64,000 bases of DNA from Rhabditophanes sp. KR3021. Lineage: Eukaryota > Nematoda > Chromadorea > Rhabditida > Alloionematidae. How positions within the stretch are numbered: the first letter of the stretch is position 1; each line of letters opens with the position of its first letter. Where the stretch lies: positions 124,001 to 188,000 of the forward strand of contig CAUJLY010000003.1 of assembly GCA_963281155.1 (NCBI GenBank), read 5' to 3'. The notes under the pieces were generated by a model. The model was not told where the DNA came from. It did not search any database and saw only the letters and a list, made by a program, of their open reading frames with translations. The translations under genes were made by a program, and so were the position numbers. Positions 36,009 to 47,100 of this stretch are shown in pieces.

Positions 36009-39000
36009 TTAGAGATACAAAGAAGCCGCAAAAATAATATCCCTCTTAATACTAACTCTAGCCTGCTCGAACTTTTCCTCCAACCCTTTGTCTCCAATAG
36101 ATTTGGCGGCATTAACCATTTGACGAAGCAATTCCTCCAGTCTTCGCATGCATCTGATGATGGAGCCCTCAAACACTTCTGTCATTTTCAGTAAATCAGG
36201 GAAGGAAACTCCGCCAGCCCAGGCATGAACAACATCCATCAATTGAGGTTTGAATGAGTTGATGTAGACGTCGAGATCCTTTTCGATCCCAGCATCTCTT
36301 TCCACAACATAGATTCTTCGGGCGTAATCTTGCATAGTCTTCAAACAGCCAGACAACTCCTCCTGAAGTTTACTGGACCCCGCTTTTTCTTGGAAAACGA
36401 AGCAAGACAACAACGCAGCCACTTGTTGGTAATTCAGATTACTGAAAACACCTCCGAAAATCATTTCAGTCAAAACTAATTCATCGGCTGCCGAAATTTC
36501 ACAAGCAACCCGACCTTTTTGGGTGATGATTTCATCTTCATCGCAAAATTGCATCTGCTTCAGGACTTGCTTTCTTTTCATCAACTCTTCTTGCAATAAC
36601 AGAGACTTAGCTTTCTTGAAGACATCCTTGGCGGCTTTGTATTCTTCGAGCAGTTTCGATTTCCTTCGGAATTCTTCGCAAAGTTCAGAGTAGTTGTGGT
36701 ACTTTTTGACCAGATGTTCCTTCTCTAACTCCTTCAGCTTGCCGATATTTTGGTAGTTTTCCTTGAATTGACAACTCTTGATTCCCATATCCTGGATCGG
36801 ATCAAGAATGGGAGGATTGAACTTCAAATTCTTCATAGCCTGCTCCAAAATCTTAGCCAGTGTAGGCAGACAATTAGACTCCTTCGAATACTCAGGCATC
36901 TTCAGTCTAATCGAAGAGATCTCCACAATACATTCCAACGTAGCATCAACAGCAACCAACGTCTTCTTCATCCCTTCCACTGGTATTTGCAAGTTGTGGA
37001 CGTTTTTTTCATCTTCACTCCTTGAGTTGACAAACATCGCTACTGAGATGACATACATAACTACTGGCTCCAATTCAGTTCCCGGTTTCGTCGTTTTCTT
37101 CCAATCTAACAAGATTGACCACCCGAAGTCGGAGTTGTCAACTTTCATCTTGATCAGACGTCCCACATACAAGAAAGGCAAGATATTGTTTGGTTTCTTG
37201 ATTTCAGCTGAACAAGCCAATTCTAATTCCTCGATCTTATGAACGATCTCAAAATAATTCTTCAACTCATCTTCGTTTTCTATCTCAATGGCATCATACA
37301 AAGCTTTCTTTTGGTTGCAATCTTCCAGGAAAATAGGAATGTTGGAATAGTTTTGAAACTGGTGGAAGGACTTTTGCAACATAAACTCGGGATTGATTCC
37401 ATCAACTCTCAGCAAGTTCAGTACCATGTTGTAGGTTAATCTGAAGGCAGAATCCATGGGGTCCGACTTTCCCTTGATCATTTGCTTGAGAGAGTCGGCC
37501 TTGATTTGCTGGTCAATCATCACAATCACCATTCCTTTGTCGTCTTTGCCTCGCCTGCCTGCTCTCCCAGCCATCTGGATGTACTCCCCAGACGTGATCC
37601 ATCTGTTGTCCTTGCCATCGAATTTCCTAGCAGCAGTGAACAAGACTGTCCTGGCAGGCATGTTCAGGCCCATTGCGAAAGTTTCCGTTGCAAACAGCAC
37701 TCTGATCAGACCTTCGCCGAACAAAATTTCGATTGTTTCCTTGATGATTGGCAGCAGGCCGGAGTGGTGGATCCCAATTCCTCTGATCAGAAAAGGCAAG
37801 ACTTGGTAGATTTGAGGCAATTCACGGTCCTTTTCGGACAATAAGGAGATGGCATTATTGAAGATTTCCTCCACAATTTTTTTGTTTTCGCTGCTGTTGA
37901 AGTCCATGTTCTTCAAGGTACAGGCATACGATTCGCATTCCTTTCTACTGAAACTGAAAACAATGACAGGAAGCATGTCCCTGTCGAGAATGGTTCTCAC
38001 GATTTTGCAAACATTACTGTCTCCCTTGGTACCCCCTCTCTTTCCCCTTTCATTGACAGATTTAGCAGCATCTCCGGCAGAATCAAGCACAGCCACCGCA
38101 GAATTGAATTTGTCTTCGCGGAATTCGCCCTTCGTCGACACCACCTCGAACAACCCAGTCCCGCCACATGGATAAATAAAGTGTTGGAGGGGAGTAGGTC
38201 TGTAGTCGGTATAAATAACATGGCAGGGCTGCTTGTGAAGGTAAGCGACCCATTCCGCAAACTGCCTCGCATTAGGAATGGTAGCGGACAAGAAGACGAA
38301 ATGGATGTTATCCGGCAGCAAAATAATCGTCTCCTCCCAAACGACACCTCTTTCTCCGTCACGCATGTAATGGATCTCATCAAACACTACCCACCCAACT
38401 TCCCGCAAGATTTCCGAACCACGATACAACATTGATCTCAAGATTTCGGTCGTCATCACAAGCACAGAGGCGTCCGGATTCAGAGTAACATCCCCCGTCA
38501 TCAAACCGACATCCGTAAACTCGGCTTGTAGTTCACGGAACTTCTGGTTGGAAAGGGCTTTGATGGGAGAGGTGTAGATGACTCTTTGTCTGTCACGAAG
38601 GCAAACGGCAATCGCATAAAGGGCCACTACCGTCTTTCCGGCGGAGGTATGAGCAGACACCAGGACAGATTGATTGTTCTCGATGCAAAGGACGGCTTCC
38701 TTTTGAAATGAATCCAGTTTAAAGTCGTAATCCTTAGCTGGTTCGCGAGTAGGAGTGATAAGTGGCTTGATTTCGTACTTCTCTGGAGCTGCGATTTCGT
38801 GGATGCAGTTTTGCTGTGTCTCCAACTTGTAGATTATCATCTTCGGCGCATCAGGAATATTAACACCCACCAACTCCTCTTCTCTCTCTATCTTCGGATG
38901 CTTCTGCTGACCACCTTCAACTGACCCACCATCCAACTTTCTCTTCAAAGCACTGGTCTGAACAGCCACTTCCACCTCAGTCTCTCCTTCCTCCATCAAT

Positions 39001-39041
39001 TCCAAAAGAGCGTCTGCCTCATCAAGTTCGTTGTCGCTCAT
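36009..39041 (-). CDS. MTR4: Exosome-associated RNA helicase MTR4 (SKIV2L2)
   Basis: Ski2-like superfamily 2 helicase that unwinds RNA for the nuclear exosome. Uninterrupted 1010-codon exon, about the length of human MTR4 (1042). Motif I AHTSAGKT (about residues 130-137), motif Ia SPIKALSNQK, motif II DEIH (221-224), motif III FLSATIPN, motif VI QMAGRAGRRG. A helical arch-type insertion follows, and the C-terminal DSHCT domain ends the protein (VHAWAGGVSFPDLLKMTEVF, then IKRDIIFAASLYL). The N-terminus is acidic and short. An acceptor (gtttcattttag) lies 9 bp before the ATG. The start faces the HDAC gene, 254 bp away. Confidence 0.96.
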   Translation of the reverse strand: MSDNELDEADALLELMEEGETEVEVAVQTSALKRKLDGGSVEGGQQKHPKIEREEELVGVNIPDAPKMIIYKLETQQNCIHEIAAPEKYEIKPLITPTREPAKDYDFKLDSFQKEAVLCIENNQSVLVSAHTSAGKTVVALYAIAVCLRDRQRVIYTSPIKALSNQKFRELQAEFTDVGLMTGDVTLNPDASVLVMTTEILRSMLYRGSEILREVGWVVFDEIHYMRDGERGVVWEETIILLPDNIHFVFLSATIPNARQFAEWVAYLHKQPCHVIYTDYRPTPLQHFIYPCGGTGLFEVVSTKGEFREDKFNSAVAVLDSAGDAAKSVNERGKRGGTKGDSNVCKIVRTILDRDMLPVIVFSFSRKECESYACTLKNMDFNSSENKKIVEEIFNNAISLLSEKDRELPQIYQVLPFLIRGIGIHHSGLLPIIKETIEILFGEGLIRVLFATETFAMGLNMPARTVLFTAARKFDGKDNRWITSGEYIQMAGRAGRRGKDDKGMVIVMIDQQIKADSLKQMIKGKSDPMDSAFRLTYNMVLNLLRVDGINPEFMLQKSFHQFQNYSNIPIFLEDCNQKKALYDAIEIENEDELKNYFEIVHKIEELELACSAEIKKPNNILPFLYVGRLIKMKVDNSDFGWSILLDWKKTTKPGTELEPVVMYVISVAMFVNSRSEDEKNVHNLQIPVEGMKKTLVAVDATLECIVEISSIRLKMPEYSKESNCLPTLAKILEQAMKNLKFNPPILDPIQDMGIKSCQFKENYQNIGKLKELEKEHLVKKYHNYSELCEEFRRKSKLLEEYKAAKDVFKKAKSLLLQEELMKRKQVLKQMQFCDEDEIITQKGRVACEISAADELVLTEMIFGGVFSNLNYQQVAALLSCFVFQEKAGSSKLQEELSGCLKTMQDYARRIYVVERDAGIEKDLDVYINSFKPQLMDVVHAWAGGVSFPDLLKMTEVFEGSIIRCMRRLEELLRQMVNAAKSIGDKGLEEKFEQARVSIKRDIIFAASLYL

Positions 39042-39295
39042 CTTTATTATCTAAAATGAAACTCAATTATAAGAGAAAGATAGAATGATATAAATAAAAA
39101 ATTTAAAATCTAAAAACAGTGTCGTTGTGAGAGTACCACATTTAAAATATACATACACGTCCTACCAAGGCAAGAGGTGAACTTTGATAAGCGAGACCAA
39201 AATCCCACCCCAAATTGGAAGTGTGTGTATAGTTTGGAATTGCATTGGCTTTTGTTGACACACTAACTTTATTGGTTCCTTTTTTTTGCAGAGAG
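39042..39295. promoter_or_regulatory. Shared upstream region of divergent MTR4 and HDAC genes
   Basis: The 254-bp interval must serve both genes. It ends on the HDAC side with a textbook acceptor (ttttttttgcag) 5 bp before that ATG, and on the MTR4 side with gtttcattttag. No TATA-like element stands out. Confidence 0.5.
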
Positions 39296-40713
39296 ATGTT
39301 GTCTAAGAGGAAAGTAGCTTATTATTATGACAGTAAGTTTCATCTTTTGTGGAGACCTTATTAATTACCTTTTTAGATGACGTGGGCAACTATTATTATG
39401 GACAGGGCCACCCAATGAAGCCCCACAGAATTAGAATGACACACAATTTGGTGTTGAATTATGGATTGTATCGGAAGATGGAGGTTTATCGACCAGTCGT
39501 GGCGACGTTTGAGGAGATGACGAAGTTTCATTCCGATGAGTACATGCTCTTTCTCAAGTCGATAAGGCCAGACAACATGTCTGATTATGCGAGGCAGATG
39601 CAGCTGTATAATGTTGGGGACGATTGCCCGGTATTCGATGGCCTTTATGAGTTTTGCGCAATCTCATCCGGGGGAAGTTTGGCTGCTGCCAAGAAGCTGA
39701 ATGAGAAGCAGTGTGATATTGCGATCAATTGGATGGGTGGGTTGCATCATGCTAAGAAGTCGGAGGCTTCTGGCTTCTGCTACGCAAATGACATCGTCCT
39801 GGGGATCCTTGAACTGCTCAAGTACCATCAGAGAGTACTTTACGTTGACGTTGATGTTCACCATGGTGACGGGGTAGAGGAAGCGTTCCTGACAACAGAC
39901 CGTGTCATGACTGTGTCATTCCACAAGTACGGAGAGTACTTTCCTGGGACGGGGGATTTGAAGGACATTGGACATGGAGATGGCACCAACTATGCGCTCA
40001 ACTTCCCTCTGCGCGATGGGATCGATGACGCTACCTATGAAAGTATATTTGTCCCAGTCATGGAAAGAGTACTCTCGCACTTCAGACCCGAGGCTATTGT
40101 GTTGCAGCTAGGGGCAGATTCACTTAGCAACGATCGCCTAGGTTGCTTCAACTTGACACTGAAAGGACATGGCAAGTGTGCTGAGTACCTGAAAGCTCAA
40201 AACATCCCAATCATGTTCGTGGGAGGAGGAGGCTACACAGTCAAAAATGTGGCCCGCTGCTGGACATATGAAACCAGCATTGCTCTGGACACCGAAATCT
40301 CAAATGAGTTACCTTACAATGACTACTTTGAATACTTCGGTCCAGACTTCAAGTTACACCTCACCCAATCCAATATTCCAAACGCCAACACGCGCGAATA
40401 CCTAAACAAAACACAGGCGGCAATCTTTCAAAATTTAAAAAACTTAAACTTTGCTCCGTCCGTTCAAATGCACGAACACAAAGATCACGCCCTGCAATTC
40501 GACCCAAACTCAATGGAAGACATGATCGACCCCAACAAAAGATTAACACAATTCGAAACAGATGCCACCCGCGAACACGAATCCGAACTCTATGACACCG
40601 AGAAAGAAGGAGAAGTACGCGGCACAGACATCTGTCACAACGAACCCGAAACAGAAGCAATGGAAACTGAAGATCTAGGACAAGATGAAAATAAAAATTG
40701 TCCCGAACCCTAA
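39296..40713 (+). CDS. HDAC1: Class I histone deacetylase (HDAC1/Rpd3/HDA-1)
   Basis: Zinc-dependent lysine deacetylase of Sin3, NuRD and CoREST-type corepressors. Exon 1 (39296-39332, [12 protein letters not shown]) joins exon 2 (39377-40713) in phase 1 across a 44-nt intron, giving 457 residues. All catalytic features are present: [19 protein letters not shown] with the paired histidines, [14 protein letters not shown] with zinc ligands, [15 protein letters not shown] and the GGGGYT loop. The C-terminal tail after about residue 380 is acidic ([16 protein letters not shown]), as in other HDAC1/2 proteins. Start chosen from the short first exon because it supplies the conserved KVAYYYD strand. 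Confidence 0.96.
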
Positions 40714-42728
40714 ACTAATGCCCTAATACTGAGGACTTTTAATAATACGTATCTCTTTTTTTAATTAGATAATATCTTGATAACTATTGTGGATGATCTT
40801 CAGAAATAAATAAATCCTTTGTTTCTTTATTGGTGTTCTTTCAAATCAAACATCTTTTATTTGTCAATTGGCTTTATTTTAGTTAAGTAACTTTGGGTTT
40901 TTTATTGTAATATTAGGTTAACTTGTCATTATTATAAGATTATATTAACTTGTCATTATTATAATATTAGATTAACTTGTCATCTCCAAGTTGTATGATG
41001 TTTAAAAAGTGTGGTTAAATATGCCATATGGCTCAGTTCATTGAGTAAATGACATAAGGATGGCGGGAACATTGTATGTATAGATCTACTTCGCTTGTGT
41101 ATTTATTATTATAAATGTATCGTTACTTTGTTGAGTTTAGGCTGTTCTTATGACCATTCCACACAATTTGTCCAATTGTTTAACTCGAAAAGATGGACTC
41201 CATTTGAGTGATCAACTTCAACACAAAACCTCGGCTAACTTGAAACAACCTTAATTAATAATCTTTCACAACACAATACATTCAAAAGCCAAACACCTTA
41301 AAAAGAGATTGATTCATTTAGATATGCAGACATTAGCAACACGTCGCATGCTTCAAAAAAGTTCAGGTCCACCGCTTAGAGTTTATTAAGGTAATGGAAT
41401 GTTTCATTATGGAAATAATATCGAACATGCAAACTAATACATATTTTTTATATAAAAGATGAATGTTTGCCTTTTTAATTAATCAAGTTTGTCATTTTTA
41501 AAAGCAATTTGCAATTTTAATGCAATAAAAACCATATCATTCGATCAAAATTACCAAACAGATCTTCGATATGTCTTTCCAGCTGGTCAGAGGAGGCATT
41601 TAAAAATGTCACAAGAAATTGTTCCAGATTAATATACTAAAACCAGGTGCGAAGACATTTTAAGGAACCAATTTTCTTTAATCATTGTCCTGTTGGCAGT
41701 CTACCCATACTCAAATCAACGTTCCTCCTTTCCACATGTCAGGCCTTTTAACTTATTTTACAAAAATAAACACAACTGAATCAAATATTACTCCTACACT
41801 CAATCGCAAGTCATGTATCGTGGCTCCATCGACTTACCACACCACCATTGCTTAAAATGGTTATTTGTTAAAAAATGCTCTTCTTTCATTTTTGTCGTAA
41901 CATCCTTGTACATCATTATTCAGCACTCTATTCTTATTTCATGTACAATTAATAAGTAATTTCAATATTTTTTAATAGATACCAACTTGTTAAACATTAG
42001 GCAATATTAAAGATATAACTGGGGAGGGAAAATGCTAAAATTCAGATAATTGCATCAATTTTAATGAGTGCAAGATTTGGAACTATTTTATGAAACAATT
42101 AATTTTTATCCTTCTAGTTACATGCCTACGCAATACGACTTTCTTTGAAAACCTTTTCTGTATTATATGTTATTTATTCATTTCAATAAAAAATATTTCA
42201 TCTTTTATTGAATTCAGGACACTGTCAATTAGTATTAGGTCATTTACAAAACTTTTATTCGCTTCAAAAAATCTTTACTGTCTTGACTTATGTTTATAGA
42301 GAAGTATCATAGATTCATATAGCATACAAAAGAAGAGGTCTTGGTGTGAGCACTTTGTAATAAGACTACTAGAGCTAGTTTTTCCGTATAAGGTATTATG
42401 TTATTTGTGATTTGGTAATTGTATACGAAGGCTTACTTCATTTATACCTTCTGGAACATTATCTGTAGATTGGTAAGAGGAATCCTAGTTGATCAGAGAG
42501 ATCAGTAGTTAAAGAATAGTCTATTTGTCTCAAAAGCTACGAGGCATGAAGAACCAGGAAGACATAAAAGTGAGGCCGATGTGAAATGGACAAAAATTTT
42601 TTAATGAAATACCATTAGAATCTTTAGTTAAAGTTAATATCCCAATTATGAACATGAATTCAATTTAATCTGATTATGTGTTTTAAATAGCAAAAAATAC
42701 ACATAAAATTGTAAGATTTTAGGTACAA
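40714..42728. other. AT-rich non-coding region
   Basis: About 2 kb between HDAC and a small minus-strand frame. No supported gene; AT-rich throughout. Contains a 27-bp tandem repeat at 40918-40984. Confidence 0.45.
40918..40984. repeat. 27-bp tandem repeat, about 2.5 copies
   Basis: The core ttaacttgtcattattata starts at 40918 and recurs at 40945; a partial copy (ttaacttgtcat) starts at 40972. Units differ at a few positions between cores. Seen directly. Confidence 0.8.
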
Positions 42729-42962
42729 TTATTTAATAACATTGCAGATATAATTAGTAGTTACAAATGGATTTAAAAAATTAATTTGAGGACGCCATTT
42801 CAAAAATTGGTCTGTTTGAAAATTAAATGATTTATCAAAAGTAAGTTCGTCACACTGCACAAGGTTGAATTCGTCATCTATTTGAACTAATATTGTGTTT
42901 ATTTTATGATCAATTTGTTTAATGCCCTTTTGTGTGAACTGATTAATCAATGGTGACTTCAT
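42729..42962 (-). CDS. Small open frame, possible short protein
   Basis: ATG-initiated 77-codon frame divergent from the TIMP gene, only 48 bp from it. It reads MKSPLINQFTQKGIKQIDHK and includes TILVQIDDEFNLVQCDELTF. Composition is less extreme than random AT-rich frames, but no domain or splice signal supports it. It could be coding, a 5' exon, or chance. Confidence 0.25.
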   Translation of the reverse strand: MKSPLINQFTQKGIKQIDHKINTILVQIDDEFNLVQCDELTFDKSFNFQTDQFLKWRPQINFLNPFVTTNYICNVIK

Positions 42963-43010
42963 TAACTATTTGTATATAAGCAAATTATTTAGCAATCATT
43001 AGATGCAAAA

Positions 43011-43547
43011 ATGAATTGCAATCTCTTTACTTTTATCTTTGCGGCTGCTACCATTTATTATGTTTCGTCGTGTAGATGCATGGATAGCACTCCAGATGAA
43101 ACTTTTTGTAGGTCCGATTGGGGTAATTTTATATCATTTTATTGTATATAATGTATAATCTATTTAGTTAGCCACGTAAAAGTTACGAAAAAAAGTTTAG
43201 TGAATGTAAGTGTTGAAATAAATGGTTTTTCCAGCGGAGGAGATCAATTAGCTTATTCAGTTAAACACATGAACCAATTCAAAATGACGGCTGCTGCCAA
43301 CAAATATCAAGAAACCGTATATACTTCTTCTAGTTCGGCTTCCTGTGGAATAGATCATCTTGGAGAAGGTTCTGAATATTTAATGGCAGGGTCAGTTAAT
43401 GAAAAGGGACGTTTATTCATTAGTTCATGCAGTGATCTTCGCTCCGACGATATTAATAATGGGGCAGGTTCTCCACAAGAATGGAACGGAATGACTAAGA
43501 CACAAAAAGCCAAGTTACTAAGCGGTGGATTTGGCAAGAGTTGTTAA
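43011..43547 (+). CDS. TIMP-like secreted protein (NTR domain)
   Basis: Tissue inhibitor of metalloproteinases. Exons 43011-43122 and 43168-43547 join in phase 1 to 163 residues. A signal peptide (MNCNLFTFIFAAATIYYVSS) is followed directly by the mature N-terminus CRC, the reactive Cys1-X-Cys3 edge that chelates the metalloproteinase zinc. The pattern continues ETFCRSDWVSHVKVTKK, VYTSSSSASCG (human VYTAPSSAVCG type), EYLMAGSVNEKGRLFISSC and MTKTQKAKL, ending GKSC. Six cysteines fit the N-terminal inhibitory domain only, with no second TIMP subdomain, as in other invertebrate single-domain members. Neighbours a tyrosinase gene, tail to tail. Confidence 0.9.
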
Positions 43548-44176
43548 AAATAAATACAATAATAGTTAACATTGCTTATAAAACCGCATAAATATTATTA
43601 TGTAATCGAATAAATATGAATTTGTAAACTTATTCTCTATACAACCTTCAAGACCAATATTGCATACCCATTCTAATTAAGTGACTAACAAAAAGAAGCG
43701 TTTGTCAAAAGATCTGCTAGAAAACAAAATCTAGCACATAACAATTTTCGCTCATACCGTACTAGTCACTGTTACACAATTTTACAGACAATATCAAGGT
43801 ACTAGAAGGGAAATGATCATTATTATTACAGCAAATACTCTATTTATTCAAACCACCTTACAAAGACATTCTCATCTTTGCAAATGAATACAGCTATTTG
43901 ACTGATGATATTTACATATTTTAAATAATTATTTGAGGCTAGTCTTTTCAATGATGCCGAGTTATAGTTTAGTGATGGTTTTGTAAAAGTGTCAAGACAA
44001 TGTTGCTTCTCAAATCAACTATTTTTATAATCTGTTTATTAAAGATATCGCTTAAAGTACCTTTATTTTTGTGTATTGATATAAATGATAAACTAAAATA
44101 AGATATGTCAAAAATGTGTTGATGAAGTAAAAAATATTTTATTGAAAGAACGATTGAATCGTATTGCAAGTGCTAT
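43548..44176. other. Spacer between convergent TIMP and tyrosinase genes
   Basis: About 630 bp, AT-rich, holding both 3' UTRs. AATAAA-like hexamers occur just after the TIMP stop. No gene seen. Confidence 0.5.
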
Positions 44177-47100
44177 TTATTTCATCATAGATGAAGCATT
44201 TCTTGCCATTCTTTGCCCCCATTCGTTGCCTTCCCAATTTTCAAAACCTCCAATTGCTCTGCCATTATTCATACAAATTCGTCTTGTTTCTACATCGGAG
44301 AAGCAGGAATCGCAGGCGCTTGATGCTTTGCAATTTGCTAACATCCAATCTTTATTTTTTTCGCATTCCCCTTGATTAGCCCAAGAGTCACAATCTTTGT
44401 GATAATTATTGCATGAACCGAAGTAATAATCTGTCGGCACACAAAACCCACATGAGACTCTATTTGAAAATTGAAATTAGATTGTTTTATAACATTTACT
44501 CACCTGCAATTACAAGCCATGAAAGCATTTGCTCTACATAGCCCTTGGAAACTCCACATACTGCAACAAGGATTTTCATCGAAGCAACCGAAAGGTTTAC
44601 AACTTTGATCCTTTCCTCCTTTAGTCCCTACTGGTCGAGGTTTCACTTGGACAGGAGCTTTTGTAGCTCCAGTTTGCGGCCCACACTTCTGAGCCCTCGT
44701 TTGTCCGCATTTGGCGCAAGATTTTCTACAATTCTCAGTCATCCATGCTAAAATGTTTATCAACTACTCAATACTAGTGTCTTTACCTGCATTCTTCGAA
44801 CATTCTCCTGATCTGGACCATTTGACACAGTTAGAATGCCTGTCATCACACTCCACATTCATTGGATATAAAGCAGCACATTTTTTGCAACTCGCCGAGC
44901 ACCACAAATTCATCCAATTTGCATTTTTTTGACATTCCCCCTTGATACTCCAAGTTTGGCAACACTATAAATGTGAAGATGTAACACATTACAAATCCAA
45001 TCTTACCTCGTTTTCATTGTAACAATTAGATTCACGAATGATTGTTGGTTTTCTTGTTGTCAGAACAATAGGTTTAGGTGTGGTGATGGGTTGAGGCATT
45101 GATGCTTTGCATTTCGAATTGATGCAGTCGCCATTGTAACAAACTTCGGGATTTGATTCCAATCCTTTGCAATTGCCTGAAACACTTGGTATCAAATTCA
45201 TTATATGAGTCAAAACGTACCGCCTGGCTTAACTTTAGACAAACATCTAGGAGTTCCCTTAGAAGTATCGCAAAACAAAAACTCACTCCCACACATAGGA
45301 TTACCAGGCCCACAAGTTGGTCTTGAACCATACGCAAACATATTATCCGTATACTTATTATTCAAACCATCAATATTGGTCCATGGTGCAAAAGGTTGCC
45401 TTAACCAAAATCATCTTAATCATTCAAATCAACCAACTTACATGATAGCAGCTCCAAAGTGATTAGCCGAAGAACATTGCATATTATTGGTAGGGTAGGC
45501 TTGTTCTCTTTCAAATCTATTTTGTTTGGCTTGACGCCAATTTTCCCAAATTAAATCTATGAAGGCGTGGTGAGTCATGAAGGTGCCCGGGTCGTTCCCT
45601 GCGGTTGATGTTTCGAACATGTCACCTAAATAATATTGGTAAGGCATGCATTAGCAGGTCGAAAGTTACCTCCAACGAACAAATGCACATTTCCGTGAGT
45701 ATATTCGAGAGCATTCCATTGAATTTGGACAGAACAACCTTGCAAACAAGTTAATTATTAATTCGAAATGGATGGTGTCTTTAAGAAGATAGACTAACAA
45801 CAAATGAAAGCGAAGGAATGGACGATCAAGATCAACTTGAGTTGGTAGTTGACGATTGGAAAGCTTTATTGGGGGAGAACAAGGCTGACATCACAAAACA
45901 CTACCAGTTGGAACATTAAATAAGCTTAATCAGGAAGTCTCTTTGCTTATTGTTAATGAAGGTCCTATGACAAGAAAGGCCACATTTCTCGCTGTTCCTT
46001 TTAAAAGGGGTGAGGGTATGGAGATGCTTATCTCTAAAGAGACTTTCTCAAGAGATGTCGGATATGGCATTGAACATCCAACAACTAGTACCTATCCACG
46101 ATTCACCAACTGTGGTACGAATAGAACAATCGAGTTCATCTTGCTACTGTGCCCCACAAATACTCATCAAGTTGGGCAAGTATTTGTATCGCTATATTTT
46201 GAAAGAACATGTAGTCTATCCAATCTCCAGCCACTCCTAAATCAACTATTAATAAAGGTGGTGCTTTCAAATGTGAAACCACGCCAATCTACTCTTTCAT
46301 TGCACAAAAAGAATATGCAGCAAGTTGAGAAATGCGGTTTAGAAGATATTTGAAGAGGACAAGAAACTATTGGATCCCGGAGAATTGTTGAACAAGTTAA
46401 AGGATAGACTAAAGACACCTAACACTCCCAAAACTAGCAGAGGGAAACAAGCAATCTATGTTCTTTTAGACATTCCTGCAAACGCTGATTATGAGTCTTT
46501 ATCTCCTGTCCAATTCATAAAAGCCATTTTTTATTGTGGTGTCAGTGGTCATTTAGAAATAAAACATAATAACCACCCAAACGCTCACCAACCTTATTTC
46601 TCTAGACTCATACCTCTGAATGCAAAACAAACCAAGCTTATAAATATTTGCATGTCAAGAGGCCAATGGTAGTTGTCTATCTTGACGACTTAACGACTAA
46701 CCAAGCCCTACCCTATGAATATGGTGCCATTCTAGACCTCCAAGGTCCCTACCAACTATCGATGCATCTGGACAACCCAATCAAGTGATGCCTACGAAAC
46801 ATCCTACAACTGTCAAGAGAATGTCGAAGATGGCCCTTGAAAAGATAGATAAGCATACCACTTAATTATTATTTGGTATATTTTTACCACGTTTCAAATA
46901 AACTGGTTCGTTTTAGTTGTTTCCTTGTATTACCTAAAATGAAATATAATTAGGCAAGGGGTTATTAGGAGAACCTTGTTTAGGAGCTGTGAAAGACAAG
47001 ATTTGGCCGATACTAGTTTGCTGCATAATATAATTGTATTCAGTTTGTTGAAAAACTGTTCCCTGAGCCCCGACTGCTCTTTTAATATTTGGTGCTCCAG

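Noticed and set aside
36750..38435. Several 80-150-codon plus-strand frames opposite the MTR4 helicase
   Set aside because: Shadows of a long conserved exon on the minus strand; no independent evidence.
44177..45007. ShKT domains read as a possible toxin gene
   Set aside because: The domains are fused to a complete tyrosinase in the common nematode arrangement; the fold name does not indicate a toxin.
45803..46865. First reading of this region as a decayed pseudogene with several frameshifts
   Set aside because: Each frame change is explained by a phase-correct short GT-AG intron, so an intact nested gene is the simpler account.
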